A stretch of DNA of 15,476 bases from the NCBI GenBank assembly GCA_002345925.1, contig DDWM01000062.1, positions 157 through 15,632 on the forward strand, read 5' to 3'. Both the position numbers and the translations under genes were made by a program. How positions within the stretch are numbered: the first letter of the stretch is position 1; every line of letters begins with the position of its first letter. The stretch is from Actinobacteria bacterium UBA2286. GTDB taxonomy: Bacteria; Actinomycetota; Coriobacteriia; Anaerosomatales; Anaerosomataceae. The notes below the pieces were generated by a model. That model did not search any database. It was given only the letters and a program-made list of their open reading frames with translations, and was not told the DNA's origin. This document shows positions 7,195 through 15,178 of the stretch, in pieces.

Positions 7195-9402
7195 TTGTCC
7201 CGACGCAGCCGTATCAGGCGTCATCGTCCAAAACACACCGTCCTCCGGGTCCTGCTCAGTGGCCTGGCGCTTACGCTCGTGGTCACGATCTTGCTTGCCG
7301 GAGTGGGCACTGCCGCAGCAGTCGGCACTGCAACCAACTGGCTCACCGACCTGCCCAGCGTCACGGATCCAGCCGCATTCGCCGTCGCCCAGACCACCAA
7401 GATCTACTCGGCAGATGGCAAACTTCTCGCAAACCTCTTCCTGGAGAATCGCCAGGTCGTCTCGCTAGACGAGATATCCCCCTCACTTCAGCACGCGGTC
7501 GTTGCTGTCGAAGATGAGCGTTTCTACGAGCACAACGGCTTTGACGCCATCGGCATCGTACGCGCGGCGGTCACCAACCTGCGCGCTGGAGGCGTTTCAG
7601 AAGGCGCTTCAACGATCACCCAGCAAATCGTCCGCAACACCGTGCTCTCGGCGGAGCGGACCGATATCTCCTACAAGCGCAAGGTCCGCGAAGCGTATCT
7701 CGCGTACGAGCTCGAGAAGGTCATGCCGAAAGACGAGATTCTTTCGATGTACCTGAACACCGTCTACTACGGCGAAGGCGCGTACGGGGCGGAATCCGCG
7801 GCCCTGACTTACTTCAGCAAGAGCGCGAAGGACCTGACGATCGCCGAAGCGGCACTGCTCGCGGGACTCCCCCAACAGCCGAGCCGCCTCTCGCCGTACG
7901 ACAACCTGGAAGGCGCCACCGCACGACGCCAGTGGGTGCTCCAGAAGATGTACGAGCAGGAATACATCAGCAAGGCGGAGTATGACGAGGCCGTTGTCGA
8001 GAAGGTGACACTGAAGCGAGCCAAGAACCTGAATGAGAACGGTGTGTACTCGGCTCCGTACTTTGTCGCTTATGTGAAGAAGGTACTGCAAGACGAGTTT
8101 GGCACGTCCTTGGTGTTCAAGGGCGGCCTCAAGGTCTACACCTCACTTGATACCAAGATGCAGAGCCAGGCTGAGAAGGCTGTCACCAGCGTACTGAACC
8201 TCAAGAGTGACCCGGACGCGGCACTGGTAGCAATCGACCCCGCAACGGGCGACATCAAGGCGCTGGTTGGCGGACGCGACTGGGAAACGAACAAGTTCAA
8301 CTTCGCGACTCAGGCCAAGCGTCAGCCCGGTTCCTCCTTCAAGATGTTCACTCTCGTAACGGCGCTAGCCTCAGGAATGCCGCCGAGGCGAATGCTCGAC
8401 GCATCCTCGCCTGCCGTCATCCAGACCGGCGGCAAGCCATGGGTAGTCGGCAACGCTGAGGGCGGCGGCTCAGGCTACATCACGCTCCAGCAGGCCACGA
8501 CCCACTCGGTCAACACAGCCTACGCCAGGCTCGCCAAAGAGCTGAGCGCGGCAAAGATCATCAAGACCGCGAAAGCCATGGGAATCACCACCCCACTTGA
8601 GCCTTACCTCTCAATCACTCTCGGAGGCCAGGAGGTCACGCCTCTAGAGATGGCCTCGGCTTACGGAACACTCGCGAACGAAGGCCGCCACTACCCCGCG
8701 ACAGCCGTGACGAAAGTCGTCGATGCTGGCGGCAAGACCATATTCCAGTCCGACACTGAGGGATCGCAGGCCATCACCCGTGAGGTTGCGTACGCGGCGA
8801 CACAGATCCTGAAGGGTGTCATCACAGGCGGAACGGCCACTCGGGCGAACATCGGTCGACCGGCTGCGGGCAAGACCGGAACCACACAGGATTATCGCGA
8901 TGCATGGTTCGTCGGCTACACACCACAGCTGGCTTGTTCGGTATGGATGGGATACACGCCAGAGAAGCCGATGCGCAACGTGCACGGCCGAAGGGTATTC
9001 GGCGGTACTTTCCCGGCGCAGATCTGGCATGACTTTATGTCCGCCGCGCTGAAGAACGAACCGAAGCTCAACTTCAAGTCGGCGCCATCCCCGAAGTACA
9101 CATGGAAATCCACGTGGGATATCCCCAAGACCGAGGTTCCCAAGGTCGTCGGAATGACCGAGGGCAGCGCGGTCAGCACCCTCAAGAAGGCCGACTACAA
9201 GGTGACCATCAGCTATGTGTACAGTCCAAGCGTAGCCAAGGGACGCGTCATCAGCCAGAGTCCGGCTGGAGGCGCCAAGGTCTTGCCCGGAGCAACTGTT
9301 GCCATAGTTGTATCGAAGGGCGTAGATCCGAGCACACCACCTCCGCCACCACCACCGCCGCCCGTCACAACCAGCACGCCTCCGGCAACGGGAACGCCGT
9401 AG
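7195..9402 (+). CDS. class A penicillin-binding protein with PASTA domain and proline-rich tail
   Basis: This is a bifunctional glycosyltransferase/transpeptidase for cell-wall synthesis and a paralogue of the PBP at 2021-4639. The 735-residue product has a short basic N-terminus (1-15) and a membrane span at about 17-42. The GT51 domain has catalytic ED at 106-107 and EGASTITQQ at 136-144, where the first PBP has GGST. The transpeptidase has SSFK at 380-383, SVN at 438-440 and KTGT at 560-563. One PASTA repeat spans about 646-709 and is followed by nine consecutive prolines and a Thr/Pro tail. It lacks the cysteine linker and PKD domain of its paralogue. The start is taken as TTG, 5 bases after GGAAGGAG. 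The gene ends at a strong hairpin and converges on the NIF3-family gene. Confidence 0.92.
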   Translation: MSRRSRIRRHRPKHTVLRVLLSGLALTLVVTILLAGVGTAAAVGTATNWLTDLPSVTDPAAFAVAQTTKIYSADGKLLANLFLENRQVVSLDEISPSLQHAVVAVEDERFYEHNGFDAIGIVRAAVTNLRAGGVSEGASTITQQIVRNTVLSAERTDISYKRKVREAYLAYELEKVMPKDEILSMYLNTVYYGEGAYGAESAALTYFSKSAKDLTIAEAALLAGLPQQPSRLSPYDNLEGATARRQWVLQKMYEQEYISKAEYDEAVVEKVTLKRAKNLNENGVYSAPYFVAYVKKVLQDEFGTSLVFKGGLKVYTSLDTKMQSQAEKAVTSVLNLKSDPDAALVAIDPATGDIKALVGGRDWETNKFNFATQAKRQPGSSFKMFTLVTALASGMPPRRMLDASSPAVIQTGGKPWVVGNAEGGGSGYITLQQATTHSVNTAYARLAKELSAAKIIKTAKAMGITTPLEPYLSITLGGQEVTPLEMASAYGTLANEGRHYPATAVTKVVDAGGKTIFQSDTEGSQAITREVAYAATQILKGVITGGTATRANIGRPAAGKTGTTQDYRDAWFVGYTPQLACSVWMGYTPEKPMRNVHGRRVFGGTFPAQIWHDFMSAALKNEPKLNFKSAPSPKYTWKSTWDIPKTEVPKVVGMTEGSAVSTLKKADYKVTISYVYSPSVAKGRVISQSPAGGAKVLPGATVAIVVSKGVDPSTPPPPPPPPPVTTSTPPATGTP
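9337..9363 (+). repeat. CCN triplet run coding nine prolines
   Basis: Nine successive proline codons (a mix of CCA, CCT, CCG and CCC) form residues 715-723 of the second PBP, between the PASTA domain and the C-terminus. Such tails can span the wall or extend the PASTA domain. The run could slip during replication, but codon mixing limits this. Confidence 0.7.
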
Positions 9403-9404
9403 CA

Positions 9405-9441
9405 AGCAAAGAGCCCGGGCACCCAGCCCGGGCTCTTTGCT
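9405..9441. terminator. bidirectional hairpin terminator between convergent genes
   Basis: Arms 9405-9420 and 9426-9441 form a 16-bp perfect stem with a 5-base loop. It starts 3 bases after the stop of the second PBP and ends 16 bases before the stop of the NIF3-family gene. The GC-rich core is flanked by AAAG/CTTT, so the stem base supplies a short U-rich stretch in either direction. Long T-runs are absent, but the position and stability fit a shared terminator. Confidence 0.85.
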
Positions 9442-9457
9442 ATCCCTATGTCATGGT

Positions 9458-10414
9458 CTACGAATTGCGGGCCACGCGAACCATCCCGGACACGCAGTGA
9501 ATGTCGACACCCCGGCTCTCAACCTCATCGAGAACCAGGTTCATCCCAAGCGTGTCAGACGAGATGTGCCCGGCGATCACCAGGTTGAGCTTCAGCTTCT
9601 CGGCATGCTTGCGGTGTTCCTCTGAGTAGTGCATCCCAACAAGCGTTCCGACCCCGGCTGCCGAGAGCCTATCGAGTGCCTCTTTGGGTCCCGAGGTGCC
9701 GCCTGTCATGTCGACGACTATCCTGCCGCAGCGACCAGTTTCGGAGCCCTGAACGACGACAGGGCCGTAACCTTTCCTGGCTCCATCCGCATACTCGGGG
9801 ATTCGGCGCAGCGACCTCACAAGGTCATCAAGCGTGCGTGGCGCCTCGGCCTCAAGGTGGTTCAACACGAACGCATTCACGCTGTTGTCAGCGGGTGTGT
9901 GACACGACATGGATGCAAATCCAAGGGCGCGGGCAGCATCGATAGCGCGGTAGTGATTGACGGGCATGATGCTCCGGCGAACTTCCTCGGCGCGCGGAGC
10001 GATGAGCGCATCCGCTGCGGCGATTCCAACGCCCTGCGCTGCCCACAGATCCGCCTGCATGTACATCACCTCGTGGAGGTTCGCGTATCCGGGTCCCTCG
10101 GGGTGATGCGCGAGAACGAGGTCGATCGTCGCACCGTTTGCGCGCATTCGGTCGGCGAGCACAACCTCCCCGACCTCCATGTCGATGCCTGTGATGAGTC
10201 CGCGAATCTCCATCTCCGGGTCTCCGACGCAGATTCTCGTGTCTGAGTACGGGTTGGTCAGCCTCTCGGTATCAAAGAACTGCCGATCATCCTCGTCGAG
10301 CTTGTCGTATGCCTTGCGCGCCTCATCGAGCACGTGATTGATTTCGGCTTCGCTGCGGACATCCTCTCGAATGCCCTTGTCGATCGCGGTTTGGTAGATC
10401 TCACTCAGCTTCAT
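9458..10414 (-). CDS. NIF3-family (DUF34) metal-binding protein
   Basis: The product has 318 residues. NIF3/YbgI proteins are ring-forming proteins with a two-metal centre and often unclear biochemical function; a link to GTP cyclohydrolase I type 2 is often transferred by annotation without proof. Family features seen are LITGIDMEVGEVVLADRM (73-90), the metal-type LAHHPEG with H103 and H104, H172 in SCHTPADNSVNAF, and the C-terminal GMHYSEEH (260-267) and AGHISSDTLG (281-290). An added N-terminal helical region of about 60 residues precedes the core. ATG 10414 is chosen because GAAGGG lies about 8 bases upstream; an in-frame extension to 10852 would overlap the GNAT gene. It lies 185 bp downstream of the GNAT gene on the same strand and may have its own promoter. 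Confidence 0.8.
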   Translation of the reverse strand: MKLSEIYQTAIDKGIREDVRSEAEINHVLDEARKAYDKLDEDDRQFFDTERLTNPYSDTRICVGDPEMEIRGLITGIDMEVGEVVLADRMRANGATIDLVLAHHPEGPGYANLHEVMYMQADLWAAQGVGIAAADALIAPRAEEVRRSIMPVNHYRAIDAARALGFASMSCHTPADNSVNAFVLNHLEAEAPRTLDDLVRSLRRIPEYADGARKGYGPVVVQGSETGRCGRIVVDMTGGTSGPKEALDRLSAAGVGTLVGMHYSEEHRKHAEKLKLNLVIAGHISSDTLGMNLVLDEVESRGVDIHCVSGMVRVARNS

Positions 10415-10493
10415 GCCATTGCCCTTCGCTCGGCGCGCCATGTCTTGGCGTGGGCGCGGTTCTTCTTTGAGGGAGGTACCCCTTGCGGATGCG

Positions 10494-10499
10494 ACTATA
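10494..10499 (-). promoter_or_regulatory. possible -10 of the NIF3-family gene
   Basis: The minus strand reads TATAGT, five of six consensus bases, about 80 bases before the ATG at 10414. A second match, TACAAT, lies at 10545-10550 between short arms GCTTCG and CGAAGC. Neither has a good -35. No terminator with a T-run is seen after the GNAT stop, so read-through from the arg operon is also possible. Confidence 0.3.
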
Positions 10500-10599
10500 G
10501 CGCGACTGCTTGCAGTATTCCGCCGAGAGACCTCTTGCTTCGACATTGTATGCGAAGCGAAAGCCCACGTGGTCGGTTCTATGCAGGCTAAGCATGTCG

Positions 10600-11094
10600 C
10601 TACAGCGATCGCCTGAAGAAGACGAGCTGCGCGTCGTCGGGCAAGTGGCTGAAATCGCGAAACTGCTCCGTCTCCACGAAGCCAAGGCTCCTGTACATCC
10701 TGAGCGCGCCGTCCATGACTCCGGGTACCGTCGTCAGGTAGCACTCTGTGTACCCAAGGGCACGTGCATGATCGAGCGCAGCACGAGTGAGCGCTCTGCC
10801 GAGACCATGACCCCGGGCTTCGGCCCGCACGAATAGGCGTTTGATTTCGCACGAGGTGCCGCTCTGCTCACGGATGCCGACAATCCCAATAGCTCTTCCG
10901 GAGTCGTCACGCGCGAGCAAGAGAACGCCTCCGGGCGACTCGTACGGCGCCGGAAGGGTAAGAGTCTCGGCTGCAACGGTGGTGGTACCCTCAAGATCGC
11001 CGAGCCACTCAGCGTACGCCTCGAAGAGCGTCCATGCGTCGTCAAGCGCCACTGGATCAGTGCGCTCGACGACCGAGATGTAGAACCGCGACAT
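10600..11094 (-). CDS. GNAT-family N-acetyltransferase
   Basis: The 164-residue product is a single GNAT domain that would move an acetyl group from acetyl-CoA to an amine. Motif A is visible as LFVRAEARGHGLGRAL (87-102), with the RGHGLGR pyrophosphate loop at 94-100. The C-terminal LRMYRSLGF (131-139) matches the usual motif B region. The ATG is 8 bases after the argH stop, with GGGGAG at the end of argH as a rather distant ribosome site, so the gene is probably co-transcribed. Its place in an arginine cluster invites comparison with N-acetylglutamate synthase, but the sequence looks like a general GNAT and I cannot assign the substrate. Confidence 0.85.
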   Translation of the reverse strand: MSRFYISVVERTDPVALDDAWTLFEAYAEWLGDLEGTTTVAAETLTLPAPYESPGGVLLLARDDSGRAIGIVGIREQSGTSCEIKRLFVRAEARGHGLGRALTRAALDHARALGYTECYLTTVPGVMDGALRMYRSLGFVETEQFRDFSHLPDDAQLVFFRRSL

Positions 11095-11102
11095 ACGCGT
11101 CG

Positions 11103-12521
11103 CTACTCCCCTAGATTCTCTGCCATCCAGAGCTCATCGGCTACGAGCGCGGCTGCCGCAGCTGCGCGCTGCTCGGCGACTCGCGCCGGCGCGGTCCCTC
11201 CTTCGGTGATCCGGCGGGACACGACATTGGCGATGTCGACCGCCGAGAGGGCGTCTTCTCCGAACACGGGTGATGCCGCCGCTAGTTCGGCGTGTGTGAG
11301 CTGCTGCAGAGTGCGCCCTTCGCGCTCGCACGCGAGCACGAGCTTGCCGACGACTTCGTGCGCCTCTCTGAAGGGAACGCCGTGCGCCGCAAGGTAGTCT
11401 GCAAGGTCAGTGGCGGCCATGAAGCCGCCGCGGGCGCCCTCGGCCATTCGGGCCGCGTTCACGCGCATGGTGGAGAGCATGCCTTCGACCGCGGTGAGCG
11501 AATCGGCAAGCGTGTCGATCGCATCGAATGCGGGCTCTTTGTCTTCCTGCATGTCCTTGTTGTACGCCAGAGGAAGACTCTTGAGCGTCACGAGCAGCGC
11601 GGTCAGGTCGCCTACGACCCGGCCGGTCTTGCCGCGCACAAGCTCGGCGAAGTCCGGGTTCTTCTTCTGAGGCATGATGCTAGAGCCGGTCGACCAGGCA
11701 TCATCCATCGTGATGAAGCCGAACTCCTCAGTCGACCACAAGATGAGCTCCTCGGCCAGGCGCGAAAGGTGCACCATACCGAGAGCGCATGCGTAGGTGA
11801 GGTCGGCGAGGAAGTCGCGATCCGAGACAGCATCGAGCGAGTTCGCCGAAACCGCCGAGAAGCCAAGCTCATCTGCGACAGCACGCCTGTCGAGCGGAAA
11901 CGTGGTGCCCGCGAGCGCGGCGCTGCCAAGAGGCAGCACATCGGCCGCTTCATACGCGTGGCGCAGGCGTGCGGCGTCGCGCGTGAGCATCCATGAGTAC
12001 GCCAGCATGTGATGGCTGAAGAGCACCGGCTGTGCCTTCTGGAGGTGCGTATAACCTGGCATGACGACGCCTTCGTGCTCGCCCGCGAGGCGTACCAGCG
12101 TGGCACGCACACCCGCATTGGCGGAAAGCAGTCGAAGTGCTTCGCGCTTGGCGTGAAGCCGGGTGTCGGTAGCAACCTGGTCGTTGCGCGAGCGCCCGGT
12201 ATGCAGCCGCTTGCCCGCATCGCCGATTCGGCGCGTGAGCTCGCCTTCGACCGCCATATGAATGTCCTCGTCGGCGTAATCGAACGCGAACTCCCCCGCC
12301 TCTATGTCGCGCAATATGCCGAGAAGACCGGTCTCGATGGCCGAGGCGTCCTCGGCAGAGATCACGCCTTGCGTGCTGAGCATACGTGCGTGCGCGATCG
12401 ACCCGGCGATGTCCTCGGCGTAGAGGCGTGCATCAACGCCGAGCGACGCGCCAAAGCGCTGCTGGAACTCGCCGGGCGTGCCGGTGAAACGGCCGCCCCA
12501 AGGGGTCTTCGCGTCTGACAT
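11103..12521 (-). CDS. argH: argininosuccinate lyase
   Basis: This enzyme makes the last step of arginine synthesis, splitting argininosuccinate into arginine and fumarate in the cytoplasm. The 472-residue product has normal length for this family. It has the fumarase/aspartase superfamily signature GSSIMPQKKNPD at 279-290, with the flexible-loop serine at 280-281, HTGRSRNDQ at 107-115, and YTHLQ at 157-161 with the acid/base-region histidine H159. The ATG lies 5 bases after the argG stop; its ribosome site is inside the 3' end of argG, so translational coupling is likely. The GNAT gene follows 8 bases later. Confidence 0.98.
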   Translation of the reverse strand: MSDAKTPWGGRFTGTPGEFQQRFGASLGVDARLYAEDIAGSIAHARMLSTQGVISAEDASAIETGLLGILRDIEAGEFAFDYADEDIHMAVEGELTRRIGDAGKRLHTGRSRNDQVATDTRLHAKREALRLLSANAGVRATLVRLAGEHEGVVMPGYTHLQKAQPVLFSHHMLAYSWMLTRDAARLRHAYEAADVLPLGSAALAGTTFPLDRRAVADELGFSAVSANSLDAVSDRDFLADLTYACALGMVHLSRLAEELILWSTEEFGFITMDDAWSTGSSIMPQKKNPDFAELVRGKTGRVVGDLTALLVTLKSLPLAYNKDMQEDKEPAFDAIDTLADSLTAVEGMLSTMRVNAARMAEGARGGFMAATDLADYLAAHGVPFREAHEVVGKLVLACEREGRTLQQLTHAELAAASPVFGEDALSAVDIANVVSRRITEGGTAPARVAEQRAAAAAALVADELWMAENLGE

Positions 12522-12526
12522 AAGGC

Positions 12527-13753
12527 CTATACCTCGCCCTCTTTGCCGACCTTGCGGCGCTGGCGGGCCCAGACCTTCGTGGGCAGTCCGTGCAAGTCGA
12601 TGAAGCCCTTAGCAGCCTTGTGGTCGAAGCTGTCGGACTCGTCGTAAGTCGCAAGGTTGTAGTCGTAGAGCGAGTACGGACTGCGGCGGCCGACGGTCAC
12701 GCAGCTGCCCTTGAAGAAGCGGAGGCGGACGTCACCGGTGACAAGCTGCTGAGTCGACTCGATGAAGCCGTCGAGCGCTTCTTTGAGCGGCGAGTACCAC
12801 ATACCGTTGTAGACGAGCTCGGACCACTTCTGCTCGATCTGCAACTTGTAATGGAGCAGGTCACGTTCGAGGCACAGGTCCTCAAGCGCCTTGTGAGCAG
12901 TGATAAGCGTGAGCGCACCGGGAACCTCGTAGATCTCGCGGCTCTTCACACCGATGAGTCGGTTCTCGATCATGTCGATGCGACCGAAGCCATGCTTGCC
13001 GGCGAGCTCGTTCATACAGTTGATGACCTCATGGAAGCTCATGCGCTCGCCGTTGAACGCAACCGGGATGCCCTGCTCGAAGCTGAGCTCGACATACTCC
13101 GGGTCGTCGCACTGATGACCGCGGGCATCAGCCGTGAGCGTGTAGATGTCTGCCGGCGGCTCAACCCACGGGTCTTCGAGCACGCCACACTCGATTGCTC
13201 GTCCCCACAGATTGTCGTCGATAGAGTACGGGCTCTTCTTCGTTGTGGGCACAGGAATCCCACGTGCCTCGGCGTACTCCATCTCCTGCTCGCGGGTGTG
13301 AAGGTCCCACTCGCGAACCGGAGCCATTATCTCGATATCGGGATCCAGCGCGGCAATACCGACCTCGAAGCGCACCTGGTCGTTACCTTTGCCGGTGCAG
13401 CCGTGGGCGATGTACTTCGCCTGATGGCGATGCGCCTCCTCAACGAGGTGCTTCACGATTATCGGCCTACTCATCGCCGAGACAAGAGGATACTTGTTCT
13501 CATACAGCGCGTTCGCCTTGAGTGCCTTCGCGATGAACTCCTCGACGTACTCCTCGCGCACGTCTTTCACGATCGACTCGACGGCGCCGATGTCGAGCGC
13601 CTTCTGTCGAACGACCTCAAGGTCCTGACGCTCCTGACCAACGTCGATCGCGAGAGCGATGACGTCAACATTCTTCTCTTCTTTCAGCCACTGGATCGCG
13701 ACTGATGTGTCGAGACCACCGGAGTACGCCAGAATAACCTTCTCTTTGCTCAC
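12527..13753 (-). CDS. argG: argininosuccinate synthase
   Basis: This enzyme joins citrulline and aspartate with ATP to make argininosuccinate, the step before ArgH. The 408-residue product carries the PP-loop ATP site AYSGGLDTS at 9-17 and the family motif HGCTGKGNDQVRFE at 117-130. The length and sequence fit the common bacterial type. The start is GTG with AAGGAG 8 bases upstream. It follows argR after 27 bases and precedes argH by 5 bases. Its complement contains a long open frame (12590-13705 plus strand) that I regard as a codon-bias shadow. Confidence 0.98.
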   Translation of the reverse strand: MSKEKVILAYSGGLDTSVAIQWLKEEKNVDVIALAIDVGQERQDLEVVRQKALDIGAVESIVKDVREEYVEEFIAKALKANALYENKYPLVSAMSRPIIVKHLVEEAHRHQAKYIAHGCTGKGNDQVRFEVGIAALDPDIEIMAPVREWDLHTREQEMEYAEARGIPVPTTKKSPYSIDDNLWGRAIECGVLEDPWVEPPADIYTLTADARGHQCDDPEYVELSFEQGIPVAFNGERMSFHEVINCMNELAGKHGFGRIDMIENRLIGVKSREIYEVPGALTLITAHKALEDLCLERDLLHYKLQIEQKWSELVYNGMWYSPLKEALDGFIESTQQLVTGDVRLRFFKGSCVTVGRRSPYSLYDYNLATYDESDSFDHKAAKGFIDLHGLPTKVWARQRRKVGKEGEV

Positions 13754-13780
13754 GCTGTATGCTCCTTCTTCCGATATGGC

Positions 13781-14212
13781 TTAGTTGCGGCCACGAAACT
13801 TCGTGATGCTGTCCAGAACCGACTCAGCGTCGGCGTCGGTGCGGGCGATGATGAGGATGGTGTCGTCACCGGCGATCGAGCCGAGCACCTCATCGAGCTC
13901 CGCCCCGTCAAGGGCTGCGCCAACGCCTGCGCCGGCACCCGTGCTGCACTTAACCAGAACGAGGTTGTTTGCACGCACGACGCTGGTTACGAGCTCAGAG
14001 ATCATGCGCTGAAGATGCAGGTCCTCGGCAAGCACGTACACACCCTCAGAGAGCTTACGCAGCCCCATGTCGGCGATGTCACGGGAAACCGTGGCCTGCG
14101 TGCAGTCGTACCCGTGCTGCTTGAGGCGATCCACCAGATCACGCTGCGTACGGACCCGCTCGCGTCGCACGATCTTTCGGATAGCATCTTGTCGTTCGCG
14201 TCGCTTTCTCAT
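13781..14212 (-). CDS. argR: arginine repressor
   Basis: ArgR is a hexameric DNA-binding protein that uses arginine as co-repressor of arginine synthesis genes. The 143-residue product is slightly shorter than the E. coli protein. The N-terminal winged helix has the recognition segment TQATVSRDI at 38-46. The C-terminal oligomerisation and arginine-binding domain includes VLGSIAGDDTILII (109-122), with the GDDT residues at 115-118. The ATG has GGAAGAGA about 4 bases upstream. Being inside the operon, it probably controls its own synthesis; its ARG boxes would lie upstream of the first arg gene, beyond the window. Confidence 0.95.
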   Translation of the reverse strand: MRKRRERQDAIRKIVRRERVRTQRDLVDRLKQHGYDCTQATVSRDIADMGLRKLSEGVYVLAEDLHLQRMISELVTSVVRANNLVLVKCSTGAGAGVGAALDGAELDEVLGSIAGDDTILIIARTDADAESVLDSITKFRGRN

Positions 14213-14245
14213 CTGTCTCTTCCCACCCTTTGGCAGTCTGTTTTC

Positions 14246-15178
14246 CTAGAGCACCAGCGAGAGCCAGGCCCGCTGTGCATGAAGGCGATTCTCGGCCTCA
14301 TCGAAGACGACGGAGTAGCCCGCGTCTATGACTTCGTTCGTTACCTCTTCACCGCGGTGCGCCGGGAGGCAGTGCATGAAGATGGCATCGCTGTTCGCAA
14401 GCGACATGAGCGGCGCATCGATCGAGTACCCGGCGAACTCCTTGACCCGCGCAGCGTGCTCGGCTTCCTGACCCATCGACGCCCACGTGTCCGTGATCAC
14501 GACGTCTGAGCCGCTGACTGCGAGCTTCGGGTCGTTCGTGACCTCTAGCTGCGCGCCAGTGCCGTAGCGCTCGGCAAGCCCGCGTGCGGTTGCCACAACG
14601 TCTGCCGAGGGCTCGAAGCCGGCCGGACCGGCGATAGTCACGTGCATGCCGGTCAGTGCTCCGGCGAGAAGGTACGTATTGGCCATGTTGTTGCCGTCGC
14701 CTACGTAGGCAAGCTTGAGACCCGCCGTGCGGCCCTTGTGCTCGCGGATCGTCAGCAGGTCAGCGAGGCCCTGGCATGGGTGGTAATCATCGGTTAGCGC
14801 GTTCACGACCGGCACCGAGGCATGCTCGGCGACCTCTTCGATGTGAGACTGTGCGAACGTGCGAAGCACGATGACATCAACGTAGCGCTCGAGGACCTTG
14901 ATGGTGTCGTGCACGGTCTCCTCACGAGAGAACGCATCTGCGGGCCCGAGCACTACGGGGTGCAGACCAAGGTCAACGCACGCAAGCTCGAAGGAAACGC
15001 GCGTACGAAGCGACGGCTTCATGAAGATGAGGGCTGCGGACTTGCCGGTGGCAACCGGCGGCTTGGTCGCAGTCTTGCGGAGATGCTTCTGAGCGATTGC
15101 CCGCTCAAGGACACTCTCGACTTCGGACGGAGTGAGATCACCAAGGGTAAGTAGGTCGCGACCATGTAGATTCTGCAT
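14246..15178 (-). CDS. argF: ornithine carbamoyltransferase
   Basis: This enzyme makes citrulline from ornithine and carbamoyl phosphate. The 310-residue product has the expected length. The carbamoyl-phosphate loop is KPSLRTR (54-60), with Leu where the classical motif has Thr. HPCQ at 133-136, DTWASMGQE at 230-238 (ornithine-binding SMG loop) and HCLPAHRGEEV at 269-279 with the catalytic cysteine C270 support ornithine over aspartate or N-acetylornithine as substrate. The ATG overlaps the argD stop by one base (TGATG), so the two are translationally coupled. argR follows after 33 bases. Confidence 0.97.
   Translation of the reverse strand: MQNLHGRDLLTLGDLTPSEVESVLERAIAQKHLRKTATKPPVATGKSAALIFMKPSLRTRVSFELACVDLGLHPVVLGPADAFSREETVHDTIKVLERYVDVIVLRTFAQSHIEEVAEHASVPVVNALTDDYHPCQGLADLLTIREHKGRTAGLKLAYVGDGNNMANTYLLAGALTGMHVTIAGPAGFEPSADVVATARGLAERYGTGAQLEVTNDPKLAVSGSDVVITDTWASMGQEAEHAARVKEFAGYSIDAPLMSLANSDAIFMHCLPAHRGEEVTNEVIDAGYSVVFDEAENRLHAQRAWLSLVL

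Noticed and set aside
7045..7236. Upstream extension of the U32 frame
   Set aside because: It would cross the U32 -10 and overlap the start of the second PBP, while the family sequence begins right after ATG 7044.
8644..9405. Open frame of 253 codons on the minus strand opposite the second PBP
   Set aside because: Rich in Arg, Cys and Gly as expected of a shadow frame, and it runs through conserved transpeptidase codons.
10415..10852. Upstream extension of the NIF3-family frame
   Set aside because: It overlaps the GNAT gene on the same strand and has no family similarity; ATG 10414 has a ribosome site.
12590..13705. Open frame of 371 codons on the plus strand opposite argG
   Set aside because: It lies fully inside argG on the opposite strand, its sequence resembles no protein family I know, and long antisense frames are common in GC-rich genes.
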